NCBI GenBank assembly: GCA_900314795.1
Contig: OMWP01000007.1
Span: 43,385 to 107,384 of the forward strand
Length of the DNA stretch: 64,000 nt
From: an uncultured Eubacteriales bacterium
Lineage (GTDB): Bacteria > Bacillota > Clostridia > Oscillospirales > Acutalibacteraceae
Reading direction: 5' to 3'
In this document: piece by piece, positions 17,791 through 28,000 of the stretch
Layout of the letters: every line of letters starts with the position of its first letter
How positions within the stretch are numbered: the stretch's first letter is position 1
Translations under genes and position numbers: made by a program
The notes under the pieces: generated by a model
Told to the model about the DNA's origin: nothing
Seen by the model: only the letters and a program-made list of their open reading frames with translations
Database searches by the model: none

Positions 17791-18663
17791 ATGAACTTAA
17801 CCGACAGAGCAATTCACCTGTGCAGGCGCTATGCCGCGGATTATCTTGTGATGATCCTCGGCGCCGCCGTCTACGCTCTGTCGGTCTCTTTTTTTACCGC
17901 GCCCAATGAGATCGCACCCGGCGGGGTTACGGGTCTTGCGACGATGCTGAATCATTTGCTTGATCTCCCGATCGGCACCACTGCACTGTTACTCAACATC
18001 CCTTTATTGATATGGGGTGCGATCGAGAGCGGTTGGCGCTTCATCATCCGCACGACGATTATCACAGGCGCCGTTTCCTTGATGATCGACCTGTTCTCTC
18101 TACTCAATATCGTTTATCAAGGCGACAGGATCATCGTCGCCATCTTCGGCGGTATCTTATCGGGTACGGGTCTCGGATTGATCTTCCTGCGCGGCGGCAG
18201 TACCGGCGGCACCGATATCATTGCCCGCAATTTGAACCGCCGTTTTCCGTATCTCAGCATTGGCAGTATCGTGCTGCTGTCCGATGCGGTCGTTGTCGCA
18301 CTGTCGGCGATCGTCTACGGCAGTCTGGAGAACGCCCTCTATGCCGTGATCGCGATCTTCACCTCGTCCAAGCTGATCGACGCGGTGGTGTTTGGGCTGT
18401 CGCGCGATAACGGCAAGCTGTTGATCATTATCACCGCCTTACCCGATGAAGTCACCGCTGAGCTTACCGGCAGGGTGAATCGAGGAGTGACCGTCCTTTC
18501 CGCACAGGGCGGCTACAGTCACATGCCCAAGGGTGTGATCCTCTGTGCTGTCCGACCGCATGACGCTTATCGGGTCAACACCGCCGTTATCAATGCCGAC
18601 CCCACCGCCTTCATCATCACCACCACCGCCACCGCAATATCGGGTCTGGGCTTTTCCATATAA
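17791..18663 (+). CDS. YitT family membrane protein (DUF161/DUF2179)
   Basis: 290-aa protein with five or six transmembrane segments in the first 190 residues. These include the family's FLRGGSTGGTDIIAR motif and an SFFTAPNEIAPGGVTGLATML opening. A C-terminal cytoplasmic DUF2179 domain begins near GKLLIIITALPDEV. The YitT family is widespread in Firmicutes; its transport or regulatory function is not established. The frame is open upstream, but the ATG at 17791 follows GAAGGCGTG and begins at the first hydrophobic block. A repeat element separates it from mrnC by 119 bp. Confidence 0.9.
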   Translation: MNLTDRAIHLCRRYAADYLVMILGAAVYALSVSFFTAPNEIAPGGVTGLATMLNHLLDLPIGTTALLLNIPLLIWGAIESGWRFIIRTTIITGAVSLMIDLFSLLNIVYQGDRIIVAIFGGILSGTGLGLIFLRGGSTGGTDIIARNLNRRFPYLSIGSIVLLSDAVVVALSAIVYGSLENALYAVIAIFTSSKLIDAVVFGLSRDNGKLLIIITALPDEVTAELTGRVNRGVTVLSAQGGYSHMPKGVILCAVRPHDAYRVNTAVINADPTAFIITTTATAISGLGFSI

Positions 18664-18710
18664 AACGCCATTGCGAGGGCTTTAGTCCGTGGTGATTTCA
18701 AATATATATC

Positions 18711-18752
18711 GTCATTGCGAAGTCCCCAACGGGGGCTGTGGCAATCTCAACC
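18711..18752. repeat. TCATTGCGA...GGCAATCTCAACC repeat upstream of rpsF
   Basis: A complete 42-bp copy with inner hairpin CCCCAACGGGGG. A partial copy (CATTGCGAGGGCTTTAG) precedes it at 18668-18685. Confidence 0.85.
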
Positions 18753-18769
18753 TAATAAATAAGAAAATG

Positions 18770-18819
18770 GGCACATGTGCCTACAGAAAAAGTGCCGCGA
18801 CAAAAAAGGCACGCGTGCC
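18770..18819. promoter_or_regulatory. Twin 12-bp palindromes abutting the rpsF promoter
   Basis: GGCACATGTGCC (18770-18781) and GGCACGCGTGCC (18808-18819) are perfect palindromes differing only at the two central bases. Their centres are 38 bp apart. The second ends one base before the -35 box, so protein binding there could affect transcription. Confidence 0.5.
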
Positions 18820-18820
18820 C

Positions 18821-18849
18821 TTGACATTTCGAGATATTTCCTATATAAT
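18821..18849 (+). promoter_or_regulatory. Promoter of rpsF-ssb-rpsR
   Basis: TTGACA (18821-18826), 17-bp spacer and TATAAT (18844-18849): full consensus. Confidence 0.93.
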
Positions 18850-18895
18850 AACTCATGTTATGTGTGCAAGTATGCCCATAACCAAATAACCTTGT

Positions 18896-18915
18896 GCCGT
18901 ATCGATCGGTACGGC
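18896..18915 (+). promoter_or_regulatory. Leader hairpin before rpsF (possible S6:S18 site)
   Basis: GCCGTA pairs with TACGGC around an eight-base loop in the 5' leader, 27 bases before the rpsF start. Bacterial rpsF leaders often bind the S6:S18 complex; the full consensus could not be verified. Confidence 0.4.
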
Positions 18916-18942
18916 GCCAATAGTCCATAAGGAGGTGTAAAC

Positions 18943-19335
18943 ATGGCATTGAAGGCTAATTACGAGACCGTAATGGTATTTTCAATGAAGCAGGGCGAGG
19001 ATGGCATCCAGGCTCTCATCGAGAAGTTCAAGGCTCTCATCGAGAAGCACGCTACTCTGCAGAGTGTTGACGAATGGGGCAAGCGCAAGCTGGCTTATCT
19101 GATCAACAAAGAGGCTGAGGGCTACTATGTGCTGATGAACTTCGAGAGTGAAGCTGAGTTCCCCGCTGAGCTGGATCGTATCTATAAGATCACAGACGGC
19201 GTTATCCGCTCATTGATCATCCGCAAGCCCGAGGGTTCCGAGATTCCTGCTAAGAAGGAAGAAGAACCCAAGAAGGAAGAAGCCGCTGAGGCTCCTGCAG
19301 AAGCTCCCGCCGAGGAAGCTCCCGCTGCAGAATAA
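18943..19335 (+). CDS. rpsF: 30S ribosomal protein S6
   Basis: 130-aa S6. The core is ordinary (YETVMVFSM, WGKRKLAYLINKEAEGYYVLMNFES), and the last 35 residues form an Ala/Glu/Pro-rich acidic tail. Such tails are variable in S6. The Shine-Dalgarno AAGGAGGTG is near-perfect. It is the first gene of rpsF-ssb-rpsR. Confidence 0.97.
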   Translation: MALKANYETVMVFSMKQGEDGIQALIEKFKALIEKHATLQSVDEWGKRKLAYLINKEAEGYYVLMNFESEAEFPAELDRIYKITDGVIRSLIIRKPEGSEIPAKKEEEPKKEEAAEAPAEAPAEEAPAAE

Positions 19336-19390
19336 TGGAACGAATAATGTGTGATGGCGGCTGAATAAGCCGGAACGAAAGGATTTCTTT

Positions 19391-19876
19391 ATGATTAACA
19401 GAGTAATTTTGATGGGTCGCTTAGTCGCTGACCCTGAGTTGAAGACAACTAACACAGGCATCTCCGTCACCTCTTTCCGTATTGCGGTCGATCGCAACTA
19501 CGTCAAAGCGGGTGAGCAGCGTCAGGCGGATTTCTTTGATATCGTCGCGTGGCGCAGCTCGGCGGAATTTGTATGCCGTAATTTTTCCAAGGGCTCTCTC
19601 ATCGCCGTAGACGGTCAGCTCCAGTCCCGTCAGTATCAGACAAAGGACGGACAGAACCGCACCGCGATCGAGGTCGTAGCTGATAACGTCAGCTTCACCG
19701 GTGAGCGCCGTGATACCTCCGGCACCTATGGCGGCGGATATTCACAGGCTCCCCGCGCCAATACGTACGGCGGCTCTCAGGTAGCTCCCGCAGCGCCGCA
19801 GCAGCCTGCCGCGTATTCCGCAGGCTCCGCCGACGATTTCCAAGCAATGCCTTTGGATGACGATTTACCGTTTTGA
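19391..19876 (+). CDS. ssb: Single-stranded DNA-binding protein
   Basis: 161-aa SSB. The N-terminal OB fold (residues 1-105) starts MINRVILMGRLVADPEL. A Gly/Ala/Pro/Gln-rich flexible linker leads to the conserved acidic tip DDDLPF that recruits partner proteins. It lies between rpsF and rpsR, the standard Firmicutes order. A single-arm TGTAGGGG repeat follows before rpsR. Confidence 0.97.
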   Translation: MINRVILMGRLVADPELKTTNTGISVTSFRIAVDRNYVKAGEQRQADFFDIVAWRSSAEFVCRNFSKGSLIAVDGQLQSRQYQTKDGQNRTAIEVVADNVSFTGERRDTSGTYGGGYSQAPRANTYGGSQVAPAAPQQPAAYSAGSADDFQAMPLDDDLPF

Positions 19877-19884
19877 TTTATAAC

Positions 19885-19931
19885 TGTAGGGGAGGGGCTT
19901 GCTCCTCCCGTGGACGTCATATGTCCCTACA
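19885..19931. repeat. TGTAGGGGAGGGG hairpin repeat between ssb and rpsR
   Basis: A 47-bp copy whose ends TGTAGGG and CCCTACA are complementary, with inner stem GGGGAGGGGC/GCTCCTCCC. It is transcribed within the rpsF operon. Confidence 0.8.
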
Positions 19932-19960
19932 ATCTCTAAATTACGAAAGGAGAACCCAAC

Positions 19961-20194
19961 ATGGCTGATAGACCTATGGGTAACAGACGCCGCCGTAAGG
20001 TATGCGGTTTCTGTGTAGATAAGGTTGAGCATATCGATTACAAAGATATCGCTCGTCTGCGCCGCTATATGTCCGAGCGTGCTAAGATCCTGCCCCGCCG
20101 CGTTACCGGTACCTGCGCCGCGCATCAGCGCGACCTGACCACCGCCATCAAGCGTGCGCGCCAGCTGGCTCTTTTACCGTATACTTCGGACTGA
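19961..20194 (+). CDS. rpsR: 30S ribosomal protein S18
   Basis: 77-aa basic S18 with the usual [32 protein letters not shown] core. The CGFC pair near the N-terminus is the cysteine-containing form. The Shine-Dalgarno AAAGGAG precedes the ATG. It is the last gene of its operon and is followed by a terminator 85 bp later. Confidence 0.97.
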   Translation: MADRPMGNRRRRKVCGFCVDKVEHIDYKDIARLRRYMSERAKILPRRVTGTCAAHQRDLTTAIKRARQLALLPYTSD

Positions 20195-20277
20195 TGAGGA
20201 GTTGTCCAAATCTGTGATTTGGCGTACAACTCCCATGCAACAGCGCTCCAAGAACGCAATGTAGCAAACATTTATCA

Positions 20278-20307
20278 AAGCTCCCTCACGAAGGGAGCTT
20301 TATTTCC
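20278..20307 (+). terminator. Terminator after rpsR
   Basis: Stem AAGCTCCCT/AGGGAGCTT, then TTATTTCC. Confidence 0.8.
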
Positions 20308-20336
20308 TTGACAATATATCAATATTTTGATATAAT
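20308..20336 (+). promoter_or_regulatory. Promoter and operator of the toxin-antitoxin pair
   Basis: TTGACA (20308-20313) and TATAAT (20331-20336) are 17 bp apart. The palindrome ATATCAA-TATT-TTGATAT (20316-20333) fills the spacer, and ATATTGATAT follows at about 20345. This suits antitoxin autorepression. Confidence 0.8.
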
Positions 20337-20366
20337 AACGATATAATATTGATATGAGGTGTTTTT

Positions 20367-20636
20367 ATGGCTATGATAAGACCCAGCTCAGATTTACGCA
20401 ATCATTATAACGAGATCTCCGAATTCTGCCACAAGACAGGCGAGCCCGTCTATATCACCAAGAATGGCGCGGGTGATCTTGTCGTGCTCTCCAACGCCGA
20501 CTACGAACGTCTATCCGGTCCCAAGGCGGAGCTCTACCGCTTGTTGGATGAAGGACTTGCCGATGAAAAGGTGAGGACTCCCGTTCCTGCGAAAGATGCG
20601 GTTAAGAGGTTGGCGAAGGAGTATGGGATAGAGTGA
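20367..20636 (+). CDS. Type II antitoxin, Phd/YefM family
   Basis: 89-aa antitoxin. The N-terminal Phd/YefM DNA-binding fold is visible as MIRPSSDLRNHYNEI...EPVYITKNGAGDLVVLSNADYERL; the acidic C-terminal part would wrap the toxin. The pair has its own promoter with a palindrome in the spacer, as expected for autoregulation. The stop overlaps the toxin start by four bases. Confidence 0.92.
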   Translation: MAMIRPSSDLRNHYNEISEFCHKTGEPVYITKNGAGDLVVLSNADYERLSGPKAELYRLLDEGLADEKVRTPVPAKDAVKRLAKEYGIE

Positions 20637-20938
20637 AATACCAAGTTTTGATTTCGGCTTTGGCGCTGGAAGATGTCGCGAACATCTTTGAATACATTAC
20701 TACATCGTTCAATGAGCCGCGTATTGCCGCCAATATGAAGGATTCTATTTTGGATGCAATCGATTCTCTTGAAACTTACCCCATGCGTGCACCGTTAGAA
20801 AAGGATGAACCGTTTCATTCTCAAGGGATCAGAAAGCTCCTGATAAAAAACTATTACATATTCTATCATGTAGAGGAAGAGCATGTGATCATCACGCGCG
20901 TCCTCTACAACCGCCGAGAATGGCAGGATATCCTCTGA
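20633..20938 (+). CDS. RelE/ParE family toxin
   Basis: 101-aa basic toxin of the RelE/ParE superfamily, with LEDVANIFEYI near the N-terminus, RKLLIKNYYIFYHVEEEHVIITRVLYNRREW at the end, and no extra domains. The ParE-like C-terminus leaves open whether the target is mRNA on the ribosome or gyrase. It starts with GTG inside the antitoxin's stop (GTGA). A terminator follows at once. It stands at the edge of the mirrored surface-protein locus. Confidence 0.92.
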   Translation: MKYQVLISALALEDVANIFEYITTSFNEPRIAANMKDSILDAIDSLETYPMRAPLEKDEPFHSQGIRKLLIKNYYIFYHVEEEHVIITRVLYNRREWQDIL

Positions 20939-20943
20939 CAAAA

Positions 20944-20970
20944 GCTCCCTTTTGGGAGCGGTTTTGTTTT
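20944..20970 (+). terminator. Terminator after the toxin gene
   Basis: GCTCCC-TTTT-GGGAGC followed by GGTTTTGTTTTT. Confidence 0.85.
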
Positions 20971-21096
20971 TCGCAGCAAAATACAGTCAGAATAGGGGAA
21001 ACCACCATATATTGTTGTATTATACGAATCATCCCACAATTATCTGTACGACTTGCACAAAAAGTAAAATTTAATTTAAAAACATGTAACAATTTA

Positions 21097-21125
21097 TTGA
21101 CTATTTGACCTTGATTTGATATAAT
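21097..21125 (+). promoter_or_regulatory. Probable promoter of giant surface gene 1
   Basis: TTGACT (21097-21102), 17-bp spacer and TATAAT (21120-21125). The next gene on this strand starts at 22047, giving a leader of about 900 nt. This box lies outside the mirrored repeat. Confidence 0.6.
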
Positions 21126-21301
21126 GCTAATATCAATAATAGGATGATAAGGGTAATTCTGTCCTTTTGCGGCAAAAACGCATCAAAATGACTAGTTTTT
21201 ATCGGTCTAAAAGCCCGTACATAAAATCGTCATTTTGTGCAATATGCACAAAAGCGCGTTCTCTTATTTGACTGTTACGACAGAAAATCGCGTATGCATC
21301 G

Positions 21302-21334
21302 TATGCAGCATATATGCCGCATATATGCTGCATA
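21302..21334. promoter_or_regulatory. Perfect 33-nt palindrome in the leader
   Basis: Built from TATGCAGCATATATG, a single central base and the complement. A less perfect version lies at 39889-39921 in the right arm. It could be a protein-binding site or an RNA hairpin. Confidence 0.6.
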
Positions 21335-21544
21335 AAACAAACGCGAAATCCGTGAAAAGTCGCTTGGATCCTTTGGTTTCAGCCTCTTTTCACACACAAG
21401 CAAGTACATTTTAAGCTGTTACGGTACCCTGAGTTGAAGAGCTCATCGTGCAACGTGAAGCGATGTCCGGCGAGAAGGCTTAACTGCCAAAATTTGTGTA
21501 ATCTGCACAAAAGTGGTAAATTTAACAGAATCAGGTTTTAAATC

Positions 21545-21594
21545 GTCATTGCGAGGGGCTTTGACACTCGTGTCAACCCGTTGCAATCTCAACC
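21545..21594. repeat. TCATTGCGA repeat in left leader
   Basis: A complete copy with inner palindrome GACACTCGTGTC. The mirror copy is at 39630-39680. Confidence 0.85.
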
Positions 21595-21605
21595 GATTAC
21601 AGATT

Positions 21606-21744
21606 GTCATTGCGAAGTCCTACCGGGGACCCCGAAAAGCACTGCTTTTTGGGGAGAGGAGGAGCCGCCACGCGAGCACGAGAGGAGACATACTTGACTG
21701 CTCTCGGCGAGTACGGCGAGCGACGACGACGTGGCAATCTCAAC
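21606..21744. repeat. Long TCATTGCGA...GGCAATCTCAACC repeat
   Basis: A 139-bp version with the same ends as the short family and a longer inside ending CTCGGCGAGTACGGCGAGCG. A decayed relative lies at 41738-41871. Confidence 0.75.
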
Positions 21745-21804
21745 CGATCACCTGATCCCAAAGCCTTATGGTCAGTTCCCACCGACATTTGACAAATGAA
21801 AGAA

Positions 21805-21878
21805 GGCTCCTTTTGGTAAAAGGAGCTGTCCCCGGACACGCGTGTCCGGGGACTGAGGAATTGCATCAATTGATCGAG
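21805..21878. repeat. GGCTCCTTTTGG...GAGGAATTG repeat
   Basis: Hairpins CTCCTTTTGGTAAAAGGAG and GTCCCCGGACACGCGTGTCC form the inside. A second copy is at 63877-63940. It is absent from the right-arm leader, which has a different insert (39541-39571), so it came in after duplication. Confidence 0.85.
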
Positions 21879-22046
21879 CTTGACCAATGTCAAGCGAGAT
21901 ACCATTTCTTTCATTTCCTTATTCCCGTCCGCATCACACGCACAGAAAGAACACGCTTTGTTTATCAAAGTTATTTCTTCTTTCTTATTTCTTAGTTCTT
22001 CATTACTACGGGTCACACGAACGTAACGAAAGGGAGGAATCTTTAC

Positions 22047-25000
22047 ATGAAAAATAAGATCGACCGAATGAAAACTCCTGCGATGCACCTCAGCAAGCGC
22101 ACGGTCGCGCTGATCCTGAGCGTTATTATGCTCGTCAGCTCTATCGCGACAGGCTCTATGCTGAACACCTTTGCCGCTTACATCAAGGATAACGCCGCGA
22201 AAACCGACGCTATCGCTGATGCAGCGTCCGAGGGCAGTGCTATCGCTGAGTCTGCGATCCCCTCTGAGGATGATTCGCCTGACGCAGCGGTTCCAGATTT
22301 TATACCGAATGAGGTCGTCCGTAATATGAAGGACGATTTAGCTGCCGTTAGCGCTAATGTTGATGTAGCAGATACCACCGCTGCCAGTGATTGGTATATC
22401 GTTGGTAATGTTGCCGGCGGAAATGACTGGAGCGAGCGTGACGCGGTGAAGTTATCCGCAGTCACAGGCGGCTACAGCATCTCTATCCAGCTTACAAAGA
22501 ATGGCGACTTCCGTCTCAGACATAACTCTTTGGATTATGGCGCTGCAAGTTCCTCTGATTCTGACAGAAAAGTAGATTCTTCTACTTCAAATAAAACTTT
22601 ATCACAGACTAATCAGACTTTTCTTTGGAATGGAGAAACCGGTACATATACCGTTACTATCAATAGTGATGGTTCTAAAATCTCATTTGATAGTTCTGTT
22701 CCCGGCGGCGGTACTACTCCTACCACAGCTCCGAGCGGCACTGCAAGCACGGAAGGCATTAGCACAGCTACTGTTACTATCGATGGTACTTCAAATCTAA
22801 CACAGATGTATTATGATTTTAGCTCTCCGGGTAACGTAGCGGCTAACCATTATTCTACAGATGACTTGCTGTACGAGTCAAATATCAAGGGCGATACCGT
22901 TCTGAGTTTCTTGCCCAGCAGTGTAGCAACTAGTTGGGTTATAGCAAAATACGCTTCTAGCTGGACAGATATTAAGTATAAGACAAGAGGCTCTAATAGA
23001 AAATTTGTCGTTGCAAGCAACGCTGGATCATGGTCTGCTTATTCTGATTTAAAAGCTGCTCCTTCAGGCGTACTTTCCGACACTTCAGTCATGTTATACA
23101 TTAAGCCGCAATATGATACCGGCAAAGATAATCCGATTTATCTTGCAAAAGATGATTCGAACATGAAAGAAGCACATCGTGTTGCAATAAAAGTCGGTTA
23201 TATAGAAGTAAATAAAACTGATATAACTAACGGATATACAAAGATTACTGCTAAAAACAGCTGGGCAGGTACCGACTGTAACACGAAAATATCTACTGAC
23301 GGCGCCGGTGCTTATTATATCGGTGGAGGAGCTAAAACAAATGCTACCACCGCTGATACTAAATCAATCGCTGCCTTTGATCAAGGCACTTCTACCATCA
23401 ATGTCGAAACTAAAACTTCAAAGGTAACATCGGCTATCGGTAGTAACCTTTCGTTCCAGTATTATATTGACGGTACCAAAGTCGGTAAAACTTATCAGTC
23501 GTCAACCAGTTATGTTACCACAGCATTAGATGTATCATCTTTAACAGCAGGCACCCATACTCTCAAGACAGTTTTGACTGACGGCGGTGTATATTATGTA
23601 GCTGATACAGATACACTTACTGTAAATGAACCCGAAACCAAGCATGCGGTTACATTTAACACCTCCGGCAGCGGTACTGTTACCCCTGCTTCCGGCACTG
23701 AGGTTGGCGAATCTACACCTACTACTATTACCGCTACTCCTGCTTACGGTTATGAATTCACCGGTTGGACGTTCGGCGACGGTATCACCGGCGAGTCTAC
23801 TACGAATGCCACTACCACCATCACGACAGAATCCAGCGGTACCTATACCGTTACCGCGAATTTTGCGTTGAAGAGTCTGTCGGTTAACAAGGGTACACAC
23901 GCAAACGGCGATTTCACTCTCAGCACGACTACCGGTGTGAAGATGGGCGACACGATCACCGTCAGCAACATTGCAGCAAATAAGGGTTATACCTTTGGGT
24001 CAATCTCTACCAGTCCTTCTACAATACTGAGCGGTTCAGGTTCTTCTCGCACCTTCACCATGCCCGGTGAGGACGTAACAGTTAATGCGATCTTTAGTCC
24101 TAAGACCGGTAATACGATCACGAGAACTGCATCTCCCAATGTAGGTGGTACAGTATATTGCGGTACATCATCTAATACAACCAGTACCACAGGCAATTAC
24201 ACAACCGGCAACACACTCTATGTCAGAGCTGCTGAGAAAGCCGGATATGATTTTAATAAGATCGTAGTTACTTACGCTGACGGTACTACCGATGAATCAA
24301 CAACTACCAAATATATTAAGCTGAATACCGACGGCTCCAAGTTTTCGAGCGAGAACGACGGTTCGATCAAAGTCGACGCATACTTCACCAAGAAGCCGAC
24401 GCATAAGGTCACTGTTGTATCGAACAACAACGCTCTGGGTACGGCGACCGCAAGCGTTACCGAGGCTTATGAGGGACAGCAGGTCACCTTAACTCCTAAA
24501 GAAGATACCGGTTCGTTCAGCTCTTGGTCTGTCACCAGCGGCGGCGTTTCCGTTTCGAACAACAAGTTCACCATGGGCAGCTCCGATGTCGCGATCACCG
24601 CTACCTTTGTGGAGTATTCCGGAACCTCCAACTTCTACTACAACAGCTACGGTAGTAACGGTCAGCCCGCGTCCTCTCGTTACGGTGCACAAATGCAAAA
24701 AGCTAAGATCGGCGGCGTGGAGTACTCTTACTACCACGTTTCCGGCAGAACGGAATCCGATCAGCTGTTTACCGTATCGTATGGTACCCCGAAAAACAAT
24801 AGTTGGGATTGCTTTTTCGAGGTTGAGAGTAGTTGGGGTAGTACTACACCAAAAGCGCTGTTCTATGCTACCGACGAAAAAAATCTCGGTGACTGGGCAG
24901 ACATGAATTATATCGAAGAAAAAAACAGTAAGAAAAGATACAGGATTGCTATACCTGACGGTGCAAGAAGCGTTAGGTTTAAACACGGATCCGATGAATC

Positions 25001-28000
25001 TAATGAATTGTACTTTTCTACCGGATATAATGGGTGGTATACTAACAGCAGTATGAAAAGTGTTACTGCATATAAACAGAGTCCTCCTGTTCCTGAGAAT
25101 TTCTGGGAGAACTTCAATAGCACGAAGTATACTGATGCGTTCGGTTCCAAAGGCTTTTGGGAACACAATGCCAACCGCGGTGAAAGCCATACTTACACCA
25201 AGCCGAAGGATTTAGGCGCTTACTCAAGCAACTACTATGTCCTTGTTCTGGAAAAGGGCAAGACCTATACCATCAACGGCGTTACCAAGACGATCACTAA
25301 TGATCCCGAGATCATCTGGCTGCCCGAGCTTCCCGATTCCGGCGATACCATCAAGGTATATGCCAAGGACGGCGCGATCCGCAGTGGTCTGAAGACCTAT
25401 GGCAATATGGCGGATACTACCGTACTGAAAGCGGACGGCACCACCTCCGCGGGTGCTACCTCCTACGGCAGCGACGGGCAGACCTATGAGGTTTATAAGG
25501 CGCAGCCGGGCGAGACGATCGTGATTCAGACAACGATCGGAAATACTGCATGTGCCGGCTCTACTGAAACATATCGCGATCGCTTCTATGTGCGTGGCTT
25601 CTCTATCAACGGCGAGGTGCCGCAGCTGCTCGAGCCGAACAACACCGGCGTATATACCCAGAGATACACCGTACCCGAAGACTACAAGGATAAGTACGTT
25701 GAGATCACTCCGATCTATTTCCTCAAGGATACGACGAATAATCCTGTTGTTACCTTCCGTGCAACCAACTTCCCGAAGGGTCAGTACAACTGGGGCAATG
25801 TACCTTACTGCTATCCCTTCTACGGTAATTTGTCCGATAAAGACAATGCGTTCGGCGCATATCCCGGTCAACCGCTGATATTCTACAAAGGTCAGTACAG
25901 CATGCAGGTACCTGTCAAGAGTACCTCTCCGTTCAGCGCAACAGGCGCGAGTACAAATGTAGCCGGTATCACCATGTCCAACGGATATTACGACAGTGTA
26001 CATAAGCTGATCATGGGTTACGGCGACGACAGCACTTCCGCCGACCATGTACAGACCTACGATTACGGTGATTTCTGGAAGATCTTTAACGAGAAGAAGC
26101 CGGTCGATAACATCGTATTCGATTTCAAGTATAAGAAGACGAAGCATAACCTTATCGATGATACTACCGGCGATTCCATTGCTACGAGCACGCTTACCGA
26201 TAAGTACACAAATGGTTTTGAGCTTCTGAAAAACTTCCACGGCAGAAATGTTGACCTGTTCGGCAAGGCGCTCTCCGGCAACGCTGCCGATCCGAATAAG
26301 ACGCCCGCTGTTTATGTTGTTTCTATCGGCGGTATCAATGATAATGTCTCCGGTGTAGAGAATATCGCGGGTTACTACGCGACAGAGTGGAGAGTCTATG
26401 CTCCTAATGACAAGACGTCTGTTTCAACCACTTATAAGAGGATGACTTCCGGTGGCAAGAGTTCGATCCCGCCTGAGGTACTGGTGCTCAACGACGACGA
26501 TGATACCAGCTTCAATAACACCACTTATCCTTCCGCTGTTGATAAACCCCAAAAGAGTTACAAGGTAACTGACTGGAAATCGTTATATCAAGCACTTGAA
26601 AACTATCGCGACTTGCCTGTATACATCTCCTATGAGGCGGCTGACGCTCAGAACGGCGCAGAGGATTATCATACCGGTACACACGGCGCGACCCGTAACG
26701 ACGGCCGTTGGCTGTACTCTAAGAACGGTGAGAGCATTACCTCTAACATCCGCGTCGATGTGTCTCAGGATAACGGTGAACACTATTATCCCAACGGCGA
26801 CAGCCATCTGAGCTATGATGCCGGTGAATCCTCTATCAGCGGTCTGTCAGCTTACTTCACCAATGCAGCTGTATACGGCGAGCAGACCTACGCGACCACC
26901 ATCGACCCGGATAAGACCTATGACTTTGAGGCAAAGACGACTAACGCGAATTATATGTTTGTCGGCTGGTATCTGGACGATGATAATAATACGCTGATCA
27001 CAACTGATAACGAATCTCACACCGAGCGTTCCGGTTCTTATACCTTTGTCGCAAGGTTCAAGCGTGTAACCTCCGGTCAGCTGATCCTGTCCCATAGTGT
27101 GGATACCGGAACAATCGACGACACCAACTATGACGGCGCGGGTACTGTCACGATCGGCGCGGTCGTAAAGGATGGCGACGGCAACACCAAAAAGACATAT
27201 GCTCCTTCCACAAGCGATATCACAATCGGCAGCGCCTATATCAAGAGTGACAATACCGACTACACGATCGATGTCACGCTGACCGCGACACGCGGCAACA
27301 ACAGTGCGCTTGGTACGACGATCCTCGCAACGCCTGATGGTCAGGAATCCAAGTTCTTTGACTACGGTGACTTTACACTCTCTGCCGACGGCAAGACACG
27401 CACCTACACATTCACTGTGAATGTCAGAGATCTTTACACCGGTGATACTCAGGATTACATGAACTTGATCTATCACTCCTATTTCAAGAACTATGTATTC
27501 AACTACACAGTCAACTACGAGTTCAAAGATAGATTCGGTAATGATAAGATCTACAACAGAGCCGGTACACTGACTGCTCCTGAGGCAGAAACGTATGTTT
27601 ATAAGGCAACTGATACTAACACAGGTAAAGATAATAGATATTTGAAAAAAGAATTCTTTGAGTCTCTTGCACCGTATGAGAGTAACTTCCAGCAGGATAT
27701 CAAATGGAATCTTTCTGATTCAGTCTTTACCGAAGGTACCAACTATGTATATACTTGTAACACGCACATTGGTTCGACTCCCGTTGATGAGAACAAAAAG
27801 GTTGATGTGACCTTCGTCCTGCCGTATGAGCATACGAACGGTGTTGCTACACTGAACAGCGAAGGCGTCGGTACTGCTGCTACCGCCACCAACTATGCGA
27901 TGATCAAAGAATCCGATTCAGTTGACAATCGTGTCAAATTCGGTGAGATCCCTGTCCTTACCGGTAATCGTACTAACGGTATCTATACCGAGGAAGAGAA

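Larger units (their letters stand above)
21126..22046 (+). other. Long palindrome-rich leader of giant surface gene 1
   Basis: No gene is seen. Contents in order: TTTTGTGC-N5-GCACAAAA (21233-21253); a perfect 33-nt palindrome (21302-21334); a conserved block GGTACCCTGAGTTGAAGAGC onward; a second GTGTAATCTGCACAAAA site (21493-21512); two TCATTGCGA repeats; a GGCTCCTTTTGG repeat; and the Shine-Dalgarno AGGGAGG. Most of it recurs inverted at 39375-40000. Confidence 0.7.
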
